The position numbers and the translations under genes were made by a program. From positions 1 to 22,421 of the forward strand of contig WLNN01000006.1 in NCBI GenBank assembly GCA_009699765.1: 22,421 nt of DNA, read 5' to 3'. The notes beneath the pieces were generated by a model, which worked only from the letters and a program-made list of their open reading frames with translations, did not search any database and was not told the DNA's origin. This DNA is from Actinomycetota bacterium (GTDB lineage: Bacteria; Actinomycetota; Actinomycetes; Nanopelagicales; Nanopelagicaceae). Numbering within the stretch: the first letter of the stretch is position 1; every line of letters begins with the position of its first letter. This document shows, piece after piece, positions 16,097 through 22,421 of the stretch.

Positions 16097-16102
16097 ATCT
16101 TG
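16097..16102 (-). promoter_or_regulatory. Leaderless extended -10 promoter of gpmA
   Basis: Minus-strand CAAGAT, preceded by TGG (extended -10), lies six bases before ATG 16090. The string CATGGCAAGAT is identical to the one before the lacZ start. Confidence 0.4.
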
Positions 16103-16121
16103 CCATGTTTATTGATATTTT

Positions 16122-16595
16122 TTAAATTAAGTGCGAGAAAGCCTCTAAATTGCCCAATGATTCTCCTCGAGTGACTCTCCATGCCCATTCGCGCCGAATT
16201 GCATTGGCAAAACCTAATTCAAGAAGAGGATTAAATGAGGCATCTGAGTATTGCAATACTGTACCCAATATACGATCTAGTTCTTTAGCATTTACTGCAT
16301 CCAGTGGTAGTCGCCCGACAAGATAAATATCGCCCAAGGTATTGATTGCAAAAGCCAATCCATACATAGACGCGTTCTTGCTCATGCACCAATGATGAAC
16401 ACCTGATTCATTTTCATCAGGTTTGCGGATAACAAACGCATTAATACTTAACGAGTGGTCTCCGATTACTAATGCGCAGTGCGTCTGTAACTTCTTTTCG
16501 CCAGGGAGGGTAATGAGAAAAGTATTCTTCTGCGCTTCAAAATCAATCTTTGATGCCGTTAAGAATTCTTCAATAATTACAGCAACTTCAGACAT
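16122..16595 (-). CDS. YbjN-domain protein (type III secretion chaperone-like fold)
   Basis: This 157-residue soluble protein begins MSEVAVIIEEFLTASKIDFE and carries a YbjN-type alpha-beta domain across nearly its whole length (KKLQTHCALVIGDHSLSINAFVIRKPDEN, then LYLVGRLPLDAVNAKELDRIL-like segments). The family is conserved beside mshA and gpm in Actinobacteria (Rv0487 in M. tuberculosis) and its function there is unknown; no catalytic motif is visible. ATG 16595 directly follows the mshA TAA (TAAATG), so it is translated from the mshA mRNA. It ends 31 bases before gpmA. Confidence 0.82.
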   Translation of the reverse strand: MSEVAVIIEEFLTASKIDFEAQKNTFLITLPGEKKLQTHCALVIGDHSLSINAFVIRKPDENESGVHHWCMSKNASMYGLAFAINTLGDIYLVGRLPLDAVNAKELDRILGTVLQYSDASFNPLLELGFANAIRREWAWRVTRGESLGNLEAFSHLI

Positions 16596-17855
16596 TTAGC
16601 TGATGTTCTTCTTCTGTGTCGCTCGTGCTGTTAAAACTTGATCATAGATATCAAGAGTTCCACGTGATGTGGCATCCCAACCGAAGTGTGAGGCGTGTTC
16701 GATTGCACCCATCGATAACAGGACTCGGCGCTGTGGTTCTTGTAGCAAGCGTGCCAGGACCGAAGACCATGCGCGTGGATCATGGCCATCAACTAAAACA
16801 CCAGAAATTCCATCTGCAACGGCTGTGCGAAGTCCGCCTACAGCACTCGCTACAACAGGTGTGCCGCATGCTTGAGCCTCAAGTGCAACTAATCCAAAGC
16901 TCTCTGAATAACTTGGGACGCAGACTAAATCTGAGGCGCGGTAGTAGTCAGCCAAGCCCTCGCGGCCAACAGGAGGCGCAAAGTGCACCACATCGCTGAT
17001 GCCTAACCATTGCACGAGTTCTTTCATTCGATCAACTTCAGATCCATTTGCTCCAGATGCCCCACCGACGATAAGAGTCTGCAATTTTGGACGCAGTGCA
17101 GGGGAGTGTGAAACCATTTCCGCGATTGAGCGAATCAATATTTCTGGACCTTTATGTGGCTGAATGCGACCAACAAAAGTAATGAGCAGTGCGTCCGCAG
17201 GAAAATCTAAATTCTTGCGGGATGCAGCTTTGCCCGAACCGACAGTGAACATCGAGAGATTAACTCCAGGGCTTACGACAGAGACGTTATCTGGACAAGC
17301 CTCATAAAGAGATACCAAACTTGCAGCTTCTGCATCTGTATTGGCAATTAATGCATCTGCAGCTGCGACAACTTGAGCTTCACCTTGAACTCGAATCATT
17401 GGTTCAGGTGTTTCGCCTTCAGCAAGGCTTAGATTCTTCACCCGCGCCATCGTGTGCATCGTATGCACCAAAGGAATGTTCAAATCATCAGCAACTGGCA
17501 TCGCTACTTTTCCAGAAATCCAATAGTGCGAGTGAATTACATCGTATTTATCACCAGATGTGAGTGCAATTTTGAAAGCCTGCGAAAGTTCTGGAATTAA
17601 CTTTGGGAGCTGTTCCTTTGTTACGCCATCAACTGGACCAACGTTTAGGTGAATAACCCTGACACCATTTCCGAGATCGACAATATCTGGATGATCGTTA
17701 TTCGCGCGACGAGTGAAAATATCTACTTTGATTCCTTGTGCTGCCATCTGATTTGCGGATTCGCAAACATAAATGTTCATACCACCGGCATCACCAGTAC
17801 CCGCTTGATCAAGCGGGGATGTATGCACCATCAATGTGGCGACGCGACGATTCAC
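16596..17855 (-). CDS. mshA: D-inositol-3-phosphate glycosyltransferase, mycothiol biosynthesis
   Basis: This 419-residue GT4 (GT-B fold) enzyme transfers GlcNAc from UDP-GlcNAc to inositol 3-phosphate, the first step of mycothiol, the main low-molecular thiol of Actinobacteria. The MshA-type N terminus has HTSPLDQAGTGDAGGMN (11-27), with the inositol phosphate-binding loop. The C-terminal domain has FVGRIQPHKGPEIL (227-240) and the EX7E pair E318/E326 in SESFGLVALEAQACGTP. GTG 17855 is the start. TACCCT lies six bases upstream and no Shine-Dalgarno is present. Its product would supply the precursor used later by MshB, MshC and MshD, which are not in this window. Confidence 0.95.
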   Translation of the reverse strand: MNRRVATLMVHTSPLDQAGTGDAGGMNIYVCESANQMAAQGIKVDIFTRRANNDHPDIVDLGNGVRVIHLNVGPVDGVTKEQLPKLIPELSQAFKIALTSGDKYDVIHSHYWISGKVAMPVADDLNIPLVHTMHTMARVKNLSLAEGETPEPMIRVQGEAQVVAAADALIANTDAEAASLVSLYEACPDNVSVVSPGVNLSMFTVGSGKAASRKNLDFPADALLITFVGRIQPHKGPEILIRSIAEMVSHSPALRPKLQTLIVGGASGANGSEVDRMKELVQWLGISDVVHFAPPVGREGLADYYRASDLVCVPSYSESFGLVALEAQACGTPVVASAVGGLRTAVADGISGVLVDGHDPRAWSSVLARLLQEPQRRVLLSMGAIEHASHFGWDATSRGTLDIYDQVLTARATQKKNIS

Positions 17856-17861
17856 CCCATA

Positions 17862-17867
17862 AGGGTA
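17862..17867 (-). promoter_or_regulatory. Leaderless -10 box of mshA
   Basis: Minus-strand TACCCT lies exactly six bases before GTG 17855. It sits in the 51-base gap after the asparaginase stop. Confidence 0.5.
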
Positions 17868-17906
17868 CGGGGCTTTTAATTATTTGGCTCTATCAGTATG
17901 AAAAAA

Positions 17907-18827
17907 TTAGAAGGTAGCGCGAATCTCGCCGATTACTTTTCCACCACCAAGTACCGGCTCGGTTTCATACTTACTTTCAATTCCTAAGCGTTTAAGCCCT
18001 GCATGCACGAGCACTCTGAATGGGCGTAATGAGCCATCGCTGACTTTAAAAACCAAGGTACGACCATCAGGCATTGATGCAATTTCCACCGCCTCTGCGC
18101 CATCTTTCATATACAGCCCTGGCACTTCTTGCATCATCACGGTTGTCAATCGATCTTTTCCAGCAACCATTTCGGGAAATGTGCGACAAGCATCTAGGAC
18201 GGCGCTGTGAATACGATCCTTAGAGAGTGTAATTGCACGAATTGCGCGAGCAAGGCCCGCAACAGATATTAGAAATAGCGGTGCACCACATCCATCAGTA
18301 CTTGTGAGGGTGATTTTCTCTCCTGCAAGATTCTCAAGTTCTTCACGACAGGCAACTTGTAGTGGGTGGTTGTGATCTAAGTAATTTTCGATGGACCAAC
18401 CATTCTTCACACATGTTGCGAGCATTGCGGCATGCTTTCCAGAGCAATTCATTGCAATGCGACTTGCAGGTTGATCACCAAATGCTCGACGCTCTGCCTC
18501 GCCTAATGGCCTATCAAGCATGCATTGCAGCGCTGAATCATCAAGTCCAACACTGCCAAGTATCTCGCGAACGGCCGCTAAATGTTCTGGTGATCCAGAA
18601 TGACTTGATGCACCGAGTGCTAAAAGGCGCGGTTCTAGTTGCAAACCATTACGTACCATTGCAGAAGCTTGAATCGATTTAATAGTTGAGCGAGGAAAAA
18701 TTAATTGCGCACTATCACCGAGTTCTAGATTGGTTGAGCCATCAGCATTAAGTGCAATGAGAAAACCACGGTGCTGTGATTCGACTACTCCGCTTCGAAC
18801 ATACTCAGCAAGAACTACATCTTTCAT
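17907..18827 (-). CDS. Asparaginase, Rhizobium etli AnsA (class 3, ReAV-like) family
   Basis: This 306-residue protein belongs to the asparaginase II family typified by R. etli ReAV, not to the E. coli AnsA/AnsB fold. The beta-lactamase-like SxxK pair is RSTIK (S47, K50). The metal-binding and catalytic cluster NCSGKH (C128, K131, H132) and DGCGAP (C180) corresponds to ReAV C135/K138/C189. SSHSG (75-78) is another family signature. It would convert asparagine to aspartate and ammonia in the cytoplasm. The ATG directly follows the nitrobindin TAA (TAAATG), and GGAGGG lies in the last codons of that gene as a ribosome binding site. The substrate is inferred from the family. The gene is conserved beside this nitrobindin and ygfZ in Streptomyces, from memory. 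Confidence 0.85.
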   Translation of the reverse strand: MKDVVLAEYVRSGVVESQHRGFLIALNADGSTNLELGDSAQLIFPRSTIKSIQASAMVRNGLQLEPRLLALGASSHSGSPEHLAAVREILGSVGLDDSALQCMLDRPLGEAERRAFGDQPASRIAMNCSGKHAAMLATCVKNGWSIENYLDHNHPLQVACREELENLAGEKITLTSTDGCGAPLFLISVAGLARAIRAITLSKDRIHSAVLDACRTFPEMVAGKDRLTTVMMQEVPGLYMKDGAEAVEIASMPDGRTLVFKVSDGSLRPFRVLVHAGLKRLGIESKYETEPVLGGGKVIGEIRATF

Positions 18828-19337
18828 TTAGCCCTCCGACTGACGCTCGAGTGATGACCAAATATGGGCTTGAAGTTCTTTACCCATTGCGGCCATGTCA
18901 TACGATGTGAAAAGTTGTCCATGCACTAATCCATAGAGGCGAGCGCCATCTGTCACACCTTTAGCTGTAGGCGCAATATATGCGTGATCTAAAGCTAATT
19001 GGATTGCTGGGCGATCATCATTAATTTTGCCGAGCCATCCTTCAGATATTCCTGTGCTATGAGCAAGAACTAACTCAACGACTTTATTTGGCTTGATGCG
19101 CCAATAACCAGTCTCTGACGCCCCAGGTCTAACGAAGTTGTTCTCTGAATCAACAATTGTTGTTTTTGATGAGTACTCAAGAAATGGGCGACCATCGTGG
19201 CGAAAAGTTACTTCTTGCACGAACTCAAATTTTTCTGCACCAGGCCATTCGCCCATGCCCTTGCCGCCCCATTTGCCCACCATCCACGCGACAGGATACA
19301 AATCTGGATGAAGTCCCTCTGGTATTACGAAAGCCAT
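18828..19337 (-). CDS. Peroxynitrite isomerase-type nitrobindin (FABP-like heme protein)
   Basis: This 169-residue beta-barrel protein (THAP4/DUF1794 family) binds ferric heme and isomerises peroxynitrite to nitrate. The family signature GxWxGxG is GKWGGKG (21-27). The proximal heme ligand position near the C terminus is filled by H158 in LQAHIWSSLER, as in mycobacterial nitrobindin. No signal or membrane segment is seen. The ATG directly follows the TAA of the 44-residue ORF upstream (TAAATG), and TATAAAAGGGG inside that ORF offers a weak Shine-Dalgarno. It is translated in a unit with that ORF and asparaginase. Confidence 0.88.
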   Translation of the reverse strand: MAFVIPEGLHPDLYPVAWMVGKWGGKGMGEWPGAEKFEFVQEVTFRHDGRPFLEYSSKTTIVDSENNFVRPGASETGYWRIKPNKVVELVLAHSTGISEGWLGKINDDRPAIQLALDHAYIAPTAKGVTDGARLYGLVHGQLFTSYDMAAMGKELQAHIWSSLERQSEG

Positions 19338-19472
19338 TTAGATTCTGCCCCTTTTATATGTGCGTGCATCACGTGCCTGTGACTGGCGACGTCCGCGAAT
19401 TCCATAGATGAGAAGCCCTACGCCAAGTGCGATTGAGACAAACCCAAGTAACGCAGTAGTGAGAAGCTCCAT
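19338..19472 (-). CDS. Small single-pass membrane protein, 44 residues
   Basis: The minus-strand ORF begins MELLTTALLGFVSIALGVGL and continues through LIYGIRGRRQ to a basic polar tail ending in KRGRI. It has one clear hydrophobic helix (about 3-24) followed by RGRR, predicting N-out/C-in topology. TAACAT lies exactly six bases before its ATG, the same leaderless arrangement as neighbouring genes. Its TAA abuts the nitrobindin ATG. These three points support a real gene. The function is unknown; a membrane-associated partner of nitrobindin is a guess. Confidence 0.65.
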   Translation of the reverse strand: MELLTTALLGFVSIALGVGLLIYGIRGRRQSQARDARTYKRGRI

Positions 19473-19478
19473 GGGTCA

Positions 19479-19484
19479 ATGTTA
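19479..19484 (-). promoter_or_regulatory. Leaderless -10 box of the 44-residue ORF
   Basis: Minus-strand TAACAT lies exactly six bases before ATG 19472, in the short gap after the 24-residue ORF. It would drive the small ORF, nitrobindin and asparaginase together. Confidence 0.5.
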
Positions 19485-19488
19485 AGGG

Positions 19489-19563
19489 TTAGATCTTGCG
19501 AACAGCCCACATAATGGCGAGGCAGGCGAGTGAAACCAAAAATAACTGGCCTATGAACTTCAT
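19489..19563 (-). CDS. Very small membrane peptide, 24 residues, coupled to ygfZ
   Basis: The ORF begins MKFIGQLFLVSLACLAIMW and ends with a short basic tail (VRKI). It is a single hydrophobic helix with one lysine before and two basic residues after. Its ATG overlaps the ygfZ TGA in an ATGA arrangement, so translational coupling is possible. It is short enough to be chance, and no function is known; conservation in relatives would decide. Confidence 0.4.
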   Translation of the reverse strand: MKFIGQLFLVSLACLAIMWAVRKI

Positions 19564-20471
19564 CGCGTGCCCTTAACAATCACTTCTTGTGATGCTGAGA
19601 TACCGGCAACTGTCAAAGTGGCATCTGTTGGGGTTGATCGCTTTACCAGCGCAAGAGCGATTGGTCCGAGTTCGTGATGACGTGCAACTGTTCCGAGAAA
19701 ACCTACCTGCGCTCCGTTGAGTTCAACTGGTGTGCCGGGTTCTGGAAATACAACTGCAGAACCATCGAGGTGAAGCATTACGAGGCGGCGTGGTGGGGCA
19801 CCTAAATTAAAAATCTTCGCAACAGTTTCTTGCCCGCGATAACAACCTTTATTCATATGAACATCTTTGTTAAGTACGCCTAGTTCATTAGGAATCGCCT
19901 TGTGATCGGTATCGATTCCATGTCGAGGGCGACCAGCCGCCACTCGCTCTGCATCGAGTGCCCATGTTCCGACTTCACGTGCGGTTTCGTTAAAGACAGT
20001 TTTCATTGCATCAAGCTCTGCGCGTGGAACAAGTGCATAAGGTCCGCCAATATCTGTTGCAACTCCAGGTGCGCGAAGAACAGAGAATTCTGCCGAGGCA
20101 TCGCGTGCATCTACGCGCAACATAAAGCGCATCTTCAATAAATAGTTAAGCAAGCCCTCTGCATATGCGGAATCAATAACTAAGAATGTTGTGGTGCCAT
20201 CATCGACTAAAGTGAATTGGTATTCGACGCGGCCGTTGGGATCTAAAACCATTGCCGGCAACCAAGTACCGGCAGAAATATCGAGTAAGTGTTGTGTTGT
20301 TAAATCGTGCAACCACTTTGCGCGGTCATCGCCAGTTACTGCGATTATTGAAAGGTGGGATAAATCTGCCCAGGCTTTTCCTTCGGCAAGTGCACGTTGT
20401 TCTTGAGCTGGCTGACCAAAGTGCCAGATTGCTCCGCGATCAGGACCATCTTCAACGCGGACTGCTGTCAT
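19560..20471 (-). CDS. ygfZ: Folate-binding protein YgfZ (GcvT-like), Fe-S cluster repair
   Basis: This 303-residue protein has the GcvT-like folate-binding fold and the YgfZ signature KGCYRGQETVAK with conserved C210. YgfZ/IBA57 proteins help build or repair iron-sulfur clusters in selected enzymes using a folate, and act in the cytoplasm. Segments WLHDLTTQHL (near 53-62) and LGVLNKDVHMNKGCY place it firmly in this family rather than GcvT itself. It starts four bases after the stop of the Fur-family gene (TAA-GGGC-ATG) and is probably co-transcribed. The same gene pair occurs in Streptomyces, from memory. Confidence 0.92.
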   Translation of the reverse strand: MTAVRVEDGPDRGAIWHFGQPAQEQRALAEGKAWADLSHLSIIAVTGDDRAKWLHDLTTQHLLDISAGTWLPAMVLDPNGRVEYQFTLVDDGTTTFLVIDSAYAEGLLNYLLKMRFMLRVDARDASAEFSVLRAPGVATDIGGPYALVPRAELDAMKTVFNETAREVGTWALDAERVAAGRPRHGIDTDHKAIPNELGVLNKDVHMNKGCYRGQETVAKIFNLGAPPRRLVMLHLDGSAVVFPEPGTPVELNGAQVGFLGTVARHHELGPIALALVKRSTPTDATLTVAGISASQEVIVKGTR

Positions 20472-20475
20472 GCCC

Positions 20476-20883
20476 TTATTTTACGCAGGCTGCACAGGTT
20501 CCGTATATCGCAAAGTGTGTGACATCTGTACGGAAGCCGTAATCATCACTGAGATTCTGTACAAAGTTAGCGGCAACATCGATCGGCGCATCGCCAACTG
20601 AGCCACAATCACCACAGACGAGGTGGAGGTGCGTAAGTTCTTCTGCTGCGTGATACGTAGCACCACCATGGCCAAGGTGGGTGTGCTGAACTAGCCCAAC
20701 ATTTTCAAGAGTTTCTAAATTGCGATAGACAGTTGAAAGATTGATTCCAGGGTGTGACTGGCGCACTTTCTCGGCAATTTCTTCCGGTGTTGAGTGCCCG
20801 AGTTCGCGGACAGCTTGGAGTACGAGTTCGCGCTGTGGTGTGAGGCGAAGACCTTTTTCGTGAAGCTCGTGCTGTTCTGCCAT
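20476..20883 (-). CDS. Fur-family metalloregulator, Nur/Zur-like
   Basis: This 135-residue regulator has the Fur winged helix (about 10-75, NLSTVYRNLETLENVGLV with the recognition helix) and dimerisation domain. Two CxxC pairs, C90/C93 and C130/C133, are typical structural zinc ligands. Sensing histidines are H30, H67, H69, H85, H87 and H123. With a three-residue offset, H67/H69/H123 match the Ni-site triad H70/H72/H126 reported for Streptomyces Nur. H30/H85/H87 match three of the four M-site histidines, and L83 replaces the fourth (positions from memory). Synteny with ygfZ also fits Nur. Zur (FurB) remains possible because the same histidine-rich region binds zinc in that subfamily. TAGAGT lies six bases before the ATG, predicting a leaderless mRNA. 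Confidence 0.85.
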   Translation of the reverse strand: MAEQHELHEKGLRLTPQRELVLQAVRELGHSTPEEIAEKVRQSHPGINLSTVYRNLETLENVGLVQHTHLGHGGATYHAAEELTHLHLVCGDCGSVGDAPIDVAANFVQNLSDDYGFRTDVTHFAIYGTCAACVK

Positions 20884-20889
20884 GTCTCT

Positions 20890-20895
20890 ACTCTA
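20890..20895 (-). promoter_or_regulatory. Leaderless -10 box of the Fur-family gene
   Basis: Minus-strand TAGAGT lies exactly six bases before ATG 20883, in the 32-base gap after DUF1416. No Shine-Dalgarno sequence is seen. Confidence 0.5.
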
Positions 20896-20915
20896 CTTTC
20901 GAAATCGCGAATTCG

Positions 20916-21239
20916 TTAGATGTGAATTACCAAATCTGTTGCTTTGCCTTGTGATGCAACAATTTTCTTCTCCGCGCGAGCACCCGGTGCTTGAACTACA
21001 AGAGTCCAAGAACCAGGGGCTGCGAAGAAACGAAATTGACCTTCGTTATTTGTCGGAACTTCCGCAGTGAACTCCCCGGACGAATCAAGCAATCGCACAT
21101 GTCCGTTAGCAACCGCCGCACCATTGGGTACTGAGTCATCAATCCCGTCCCGGAGAATGAGTCCTTGTATGACCGTTTGCTTAGTTAGATCTATGCCATC
21201 GAGTGATGGGCCGCCTGGGCGTGCACCGCAAGTTTTCAT
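20916..21239 (-). CDS. DUF1416 protein, SseC-like
   Basis: This 107-residue protein contains the DUF1416 beta-sandwich (carboxypeptidase-regulatory-like). Conserved segments are TVIQGLILRDG, VRLLDSSGEFTAEV and FRFFAAPGSWTLVV. Its partner in Actinobacteria is the sulfurtransferase gene immediately upstream (sseC beside cysA/sseA in M. tuberculosis), which is also the arrangement here. Its role is not established; an accessory to sulfur transfer is inferred from context. Cysteine C4 and a second hydrophobic segment are the only other notable features. An AAAGGA before ATG 21239 is a plausible ribosome binding site. Confidence 0.88.
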   Translation of the reverse strand: MKTCGARPGGPSLDGIDLTKQTVIQGLILRDGIDDSVPNGAAVANGHVRLLDSSGEFTAEVPTNNEGQFRFFAAPGSWTLVVQAPGARAEKKIVASQGKATDLVIHI

Positions 21240-21278
21240 ATCTTGATTTCCTTTCGGGAATTCAAATTAATTGGATTG

Positions 21279-22112
21279 TTAAGCGCCGATTTCTACAGGA
21301 ACACCAACGAGTGATCCATATTCGGTCCATGAACCGTCGTAGTTCTTAACATTTGTTACCTCGAGAAGTTCGTGGAGAACAAACCATGAGAATGCAGAGC
21401 GCTCACCAATTCGGCAATACGCGATTGTGTCCTTTGCAAGATCAACACCAGCAGATGTGTAAATGTCCTTCAACTCATCTTGTGACTTAAATGTTCCATC
21501 TTCATTTGCAGCCTTTGACCATGGAATATTCTTTGCACTTGGTACGTGACCCTTTACCTGTCCGCCTTCTTGCGGCAAATGAGCCGGCGCTGCGAGCTCG
21601 CCAGAGAATTCAGCAGGTGAGCGAACATCAACGATGTTCTTTACGCCAATAGCTGCAATAACTTCATCGCGGAATGCTCGAAGTGAGTGATCCTGATCTT
21701 TTGCCACGTAGCGAGTCGCTGTTCGTGAAGGTGATGTTGTTACCAATGGACGAGCATCAAGTTCCCAGCGCTTACGTCCACCGTCAAGGAGACGTACATC
21801 TTGGTGGCCGTAGAGCTTGAAGTACCAATATGCATATGTTGCAAACCAATTGTTATTGCCACCGTATAGAACGACGGTTGTGTCGTTAGCAATACCGGTC
21901 TTTGAAAGTAGTGCTTCAAAACCTTCTTTTGAAATAACGTCGCGACGAAGCCCGTGTTGTAGATCTTCGCGCCAGTTAAAAGTAGCGGCATTTTCGATAT
22001 GACCTTGTGCGTACAAAGTAGTGTCTTCGTCGACCTCAACGATAACTACCTGTGGGTTATTGATGTTTTCAGCTACCCAATCAGCCGAGACTAGTGATGT
22101 TTCGCGTGACAT
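21279..22112 (-). CDS. sseA: Thiosulfate sulfurtransferase (two-domain rhodanese)
   Basis: This 277-residue enzyme moves sulfane sulfur from thiosulfate to a thiol or cyanide acceptor. It has two rhodanese domains: an inactive N-terminal one (about 5-135) and a C-terminal one (about 150-275) with catalytic C233 in the active loop CRIGERS. That loop matches the CxxGxR signature of the thiosulfate sulfurtransferase subgroup and mycobacterial CysA/SseA. It is cytoplasmic by lack of a signal. AAGGAG five bases before ATG 22112 fixes the start. It forms a unit with DUF1416; DUF4395 lies immediately upstream on the same strand. Confidence 0.93.
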   Translation of the reverse strand: MSRETSLVSADWVAENINNPQVVIVEVDEDTTLYAQGHIENAATFNWREDLQHGLRRDVISKEGFEALLSKTGIANDTTVVLYGGNNNWFATYAYWYFKLYGHQDVRLLDGGRKRWELDARPLVTTSPSRTATRYVAKDQDHSLRAFRDEVIAAIGVKNIVDVRSPAEFSGELAAPAHLPQEGGQVKGHVPSAKNIPWSKAANEDGTFKSQDELKDIYTSAGVDLAKDTIAYCRIGERSAFSWFVLHELLEVTNVKNYDGSWTEYGSLVGVPVEIGA

Positions 22113-22117
22113 GTTTT

Positions 22118-22123
22118 CTCCTT
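22118..22123 (-). promoter_or_regulatory. Ribosome binding site of sseA
   Basis: Minus-strand AAGGAG lies five bases before ATG 22112. It is a clear Shine-Dalgarno sequence in a window where most genes lack one. Confidence 0.75.
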
Positions 22124-22142
22124 AGTTATTTGAAAGTAATTG

Positions 22143-22421
22143 TTATTTATTGGTTAAACGGACAAGTAATAAGTACATCTCGCATCCAAGGCAGTAATTA
22201 AAAGCAGCATTTAGAAAAGCAGCGCCTAGTGCAAAGCCAGTTGCAATTGTGAAGATCAAGTCTGCACCAGTAAATGCTGCAACAGACCCGACGAGTGCGA
22301 AGACAAATCCCACTGATTGCGCGAACTTTGGAGGACGCACATCCTCAGTTGGACCTGGCTGAGCAAGACGAGGCTTAATGAAATTCTTAAAGAGAAAACC
22401 ATATGGCGTGAATTGCGGACC
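22143..22421 (-). CDS. DUF4395 membrane protein, 5' part beyond the window edge
   Basis: The last 92 residues are visible and the reading frame stays open to the right edge, so the gene is truncated by the window and not by mutation. The visible part starts GPQFTPYGFLFKNFIKPRL and continues TEDVRPPKFAQSVGFVFALV. These match the DUF4395 core. Two hydrophobic helices follow, then the family hallmark CLGCEMYLL with a CxxC pair. A GTG at 22340 would give a shorter reading but would cut the conserved domain, so it is not the start. It is an inner-membrane protein of unknown function. The CxxC and the sseA neighbour suggest thiol or sulfur chemistry, which is inference. Confidence 0.85.
   Translation of the reverse strand, partial: GPQFTPYGFLFKNFIKPRLAQPGPTEDVRPPKFAQSVGFVFALVGSVAAFTGADLIFTIATGFALGAAFLNAAFNYCLGCEMYLLLVRLTNK

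Overview
The window looks like part of the chromosome of a small-genome, moderately AT-rich actinobacterium. The best fit is the freshwater acI lineage (Nanopelagicales, 'Ca. Planktophila'-like), inferred from actinobacterial marker genes (CarD, MshA, SenX3/RegX3-type regulators, DUF1416, DUF4395, FABP-like nitrobindin), very short intergenic gaps and A/T-leaning codon use. No transposase, integrase, CRISPR array or phage gene was seen. No gap exceeds about 150 bases between confident features.

Layout, left to right. A minus-strand tRNA-Thr(UGU) with encoded CCA is followed by a plus-strand GH2 beta-galactosidase. This converges on a minus-strand unit cysS > rlmB > SGNH hydrolase. Further right are carD > ispDF (fused MEP-pathway enzyme) on minus, and a divergent LpqE-like lipoprotein on plus. 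Next comes a minus-strand polyamine-type ABC operon potA > potD > potB > potC. A senX3 > regX3 two-component pair is divergent from phoU, which converges on gpmA. The minus-strand remainder is mshA > ybjN-like; a 44-residue membrane ORF > nitrobindin > asparaginase; a Fur-family regulator > ygfZ > a 24-residue membrane ORF; and DUF4395 (cut by the right edge), sseA and DUF1416.

Most of the window is a core actinobacterial neighbourhood. Gene order from sseA through nur/fur, ygfZ, mshA, gpm, phoU, phoR/phoP, carD, ispD/F, cysS to rlmB recalls, from memory, a compressed Streptomyces coelicolor SCO416x-SCO4236 segment. Sub-blocks also match Mycobacterium tuberculosis Rv3579c-Rv3584 and Rv0486-Rv0491. 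The pot operon between regX3 and lpqE, and the lacZ gene next to the tRNA, look like the lineage-specific parts.

The most informative non-coding signal is a repeated promoter architecture. At least six genes, plus three weaker cases, have a TANNNT-like -10 hexamer placed exactly six bases before the start codon and no Shine-Dalgarno sequence, which predicts leaderless mRNAs. A minority (potD, sseA, asparaginase, possibly carD) have a recognisable ribosome binding site. This pattern divides the window into transcription units and supports a 44-residue membrane-protein gene. Other points of interest are a SenX3-type kinase with no visible membrane helix, PHO-box-like 11-bp repeats between senX3 and phoU, and a stem-loop between potA and potD. 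I found no clear evidence for a wholly new biological system; the observations are modest and testable.
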